Below, piece by piece: positions 4,511 through 5,403 of a stretch of DNA of 5,403 bases. The notes beneath the pieces were generated by a model. It did no database searches and was not told where the DNA came from. It was given only the letters and a program-made list of their open reading frames with translations. Origin of the DNA: Desulfonatronovibrio sp046496945 (GTDB lineage Bacteria; Desulfobacterota; Desulfovibrionia; Desulfovibrionales; Desulfonatronovibrionaceae); the NCBI GenBank assembly GCA_046496945.1, contig JAWOGL010000203.1, forward strand, positions 1-5,403, given 5' to 3'. Position numbers and translations under genes: made by a program. Position 1 is the stretch's first letter, and each line of letters starts with the position of its first letter.

Positions 4511-5403
4511 ATGGACTTACGTAAATTGCAGGCTTTTGCAGGGGTTTACGAGTGGCAGAGTTTTTCCAAGGCTGGAAAAGATCTTTTTTTGTCTCAGCCT
4601 ACAATCAGCACCCATGTCCAGAGTCTGGAAAATGAACTGGACGTTAAACTCTTTGACCGGATAGGCAGGACGGTTATGCCCACTCAGGCCGGGGAGATCC
4701 TGCACGCAGGCGTGCAAAAGATGTTCAAGGTTATGGAAGAGACCAAAGCTGATATTCATGATCTTAAAAATGAGGTTTGCGGTCAGGTAATTGTCGGCGG
4801 CAGCACCATTCCTTCCAATTATCTGCTGCCCGCGGTTTTATCTGATTTTCGCAGGAAATATTCCCAGGTATGCGTGGATTTACGTATTGGCGATTCAATT
4901 AAGATCTGTCAGGATGTTTTATCCGGCGAGCTGGATTTTGGAATAGTCGGAGGATTTGTGGATCATTTTGATCTTGAACATGAACTTTTGATGAAGGATG
5001 TTTTATATGTGATCTCAAGTCCGGATCTCAATCTAAGCCTGCCCGTTGACAAATATCCCGCAGATTTAAAAAAAATGCCCTGGGTTTTGCGTGAAAAAGG
5101 TTCAGGCACCAGACAGGCCTTTGAAAATGCCATGACTGATATCGGAATCTCACTTAAGGATTTAAAGGTGTCAACCCTGGTTCAGTCCACAGAAGCCCTT
5201 GTAAGATGCGTACTGGCCGGGGCAGGCGTAGGTGTAACTTCCAAACTGGCAGCGCAGAAATACGTGAATTCGGGTGAACTTGATGTTTTGAATATTCCCG
5301 GGCTTGACATTAAAAGAAATTTTTACATTATCACCCATAAAAGACGCACCCTTTTCAGTTGCTCCAACATTCTTATGAGCTGCGTAAAGAAGCATATCAG
5401 GGA
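4511..5403 (+). CDS. LysR-family transcriptional regulator, partial at C-terminus
   Basis: From the ATG at 4511 the frame is open to the window edge, giving 297 residues; LysR proteins are usually ~300, so only a few residues are missing. The N-terminal winged helix-turn-helix is clear: MDLRKLQAFAGVYEWQSFSK, then AGKDLFLSQPTISTHVQSLE and LFDRIGRTVMPTQAG (residues 1-61), followed by a linker helix (about 62-88). The substrate-binding-protein-like effector domain starts near VIVGGSTIPSNYLLP and includes GELDFGIVGG, WVLREKGSGTR and LVRCVLAGAGVGVTS. The wording of the HTH and the REKGSGTR motif resemble the group annotated as selenium metabolism-associated LysR regulators of sulfate reducers, but this is from memory. 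Its effector cannot be read from sequence. Six Cys residues occur in the visible effector domain. GGTG (4501-4504) is a weak ribosome binding site. The gene has its own promoter and operator-like dyad after the rplQ terminator, so it is not part of the ribosomal operon. Confidence 0.9.
   Translation, partial: MDLRKLQAFAGVYEWQSFSKAGKDLFLSQPTISTHVQSLENELDVKLFDRIGRTVMPTQAGEILHAGVQKMFKVMEETKADIHDLKNEVCGQVIVGGSTIPSNYLLPAVLSDFRRKYSQVCVDLRIGDSIKICQDVLSGELDFGIVGGFVDHFDLEHELLMKDVLYVISSPDLNLSLPVDKYPADLKKMPWVLREKGSGTRQAFENAMTDIGISLKDLKVSTLVQSTEALVRCVLAGAGVGVTSKLAAQKYVNSGELDVLNIPGLDIKRNFYIITHKRRTLFSCSNILMSCVKKHIR

Noticed and set aside
1..5403. CRISPR array, tRNA, rRNA, insertion sequence or toxin-antitoxin pair
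   Set aside because: No regularly spaced repeats, cloverleaf sequence, transposase or paired small ORFs with such features were seen.

Overview
The window reads as a short contig, open at both ends, made of two unrelated parts joined near position 574. Positions about 575-5403 are a bacterial core locus: the tail of the spc/alpha ribosomal operon in the order map (truncated), rpmJ, rpsM, rpsK, rpsD, rpoA, rplQ, all on the + strand. A strong intrinsic terminator follows, then a separately promoted LysR-family regulator that runs off the right edge. The order map-rpmJ-rpsM-rpsK-rpsD-rpoA-rplQ without infA, the RpoA sequence, and a LysR protein resembling the group linked to selenium metabolism all suggest a sulfate-reducing Desulfobacterota, most likely Desulfovibrionales. 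This is an inference from gene order and remembered family sequences, not a database match.

Positions 1 to about 573 are visibly richer in G and C and are coded on the - strand. They hold the C-terminal ~93 residues of what looks like a tailed-phage major capsid protein (gp13-like type). A short hairpin-bearing gap follows, then the start of a small basic phage protein that runs off the left edge. No integrase, attachment site or tRNA is visible. At the joint both the capsid gene and map lose their 5' parts at the same point, in head-to-head orientation. A chimeric join (assembly or amplification artefact) is the simplest explanation; a real illegitimate recombination is the alternative.

The ribosomal genes are tightly packed: gaps of 15-21 nt, a 70-nt gap before rpoA, and an 11-nt overlap of rpoA with rplQ. 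They supply ribosomal proteins L36, S13, S11, S4 and L17 and the RNA polymerase alpha subunit. L36 and S4 are both of the cysteine-containing, zinc-binding type. L17 carries an unusual acidic, probably disordered C-terminal tail of about 87 residues. The gap between rplQ and the LysR gene holds a clean terminator and a good sigma70-type promoter. A 7-bp dyad with T-N11-A spacing lies between that promoter's -35 and -10 elements, as expected for an autorepressed LysR gene. I see no convincing new multi-gene system. The most interesting points are the chimeric joint, the L17 tail, the LysR operator/promoter layout and a 22-nt palindrome early in rplQ.
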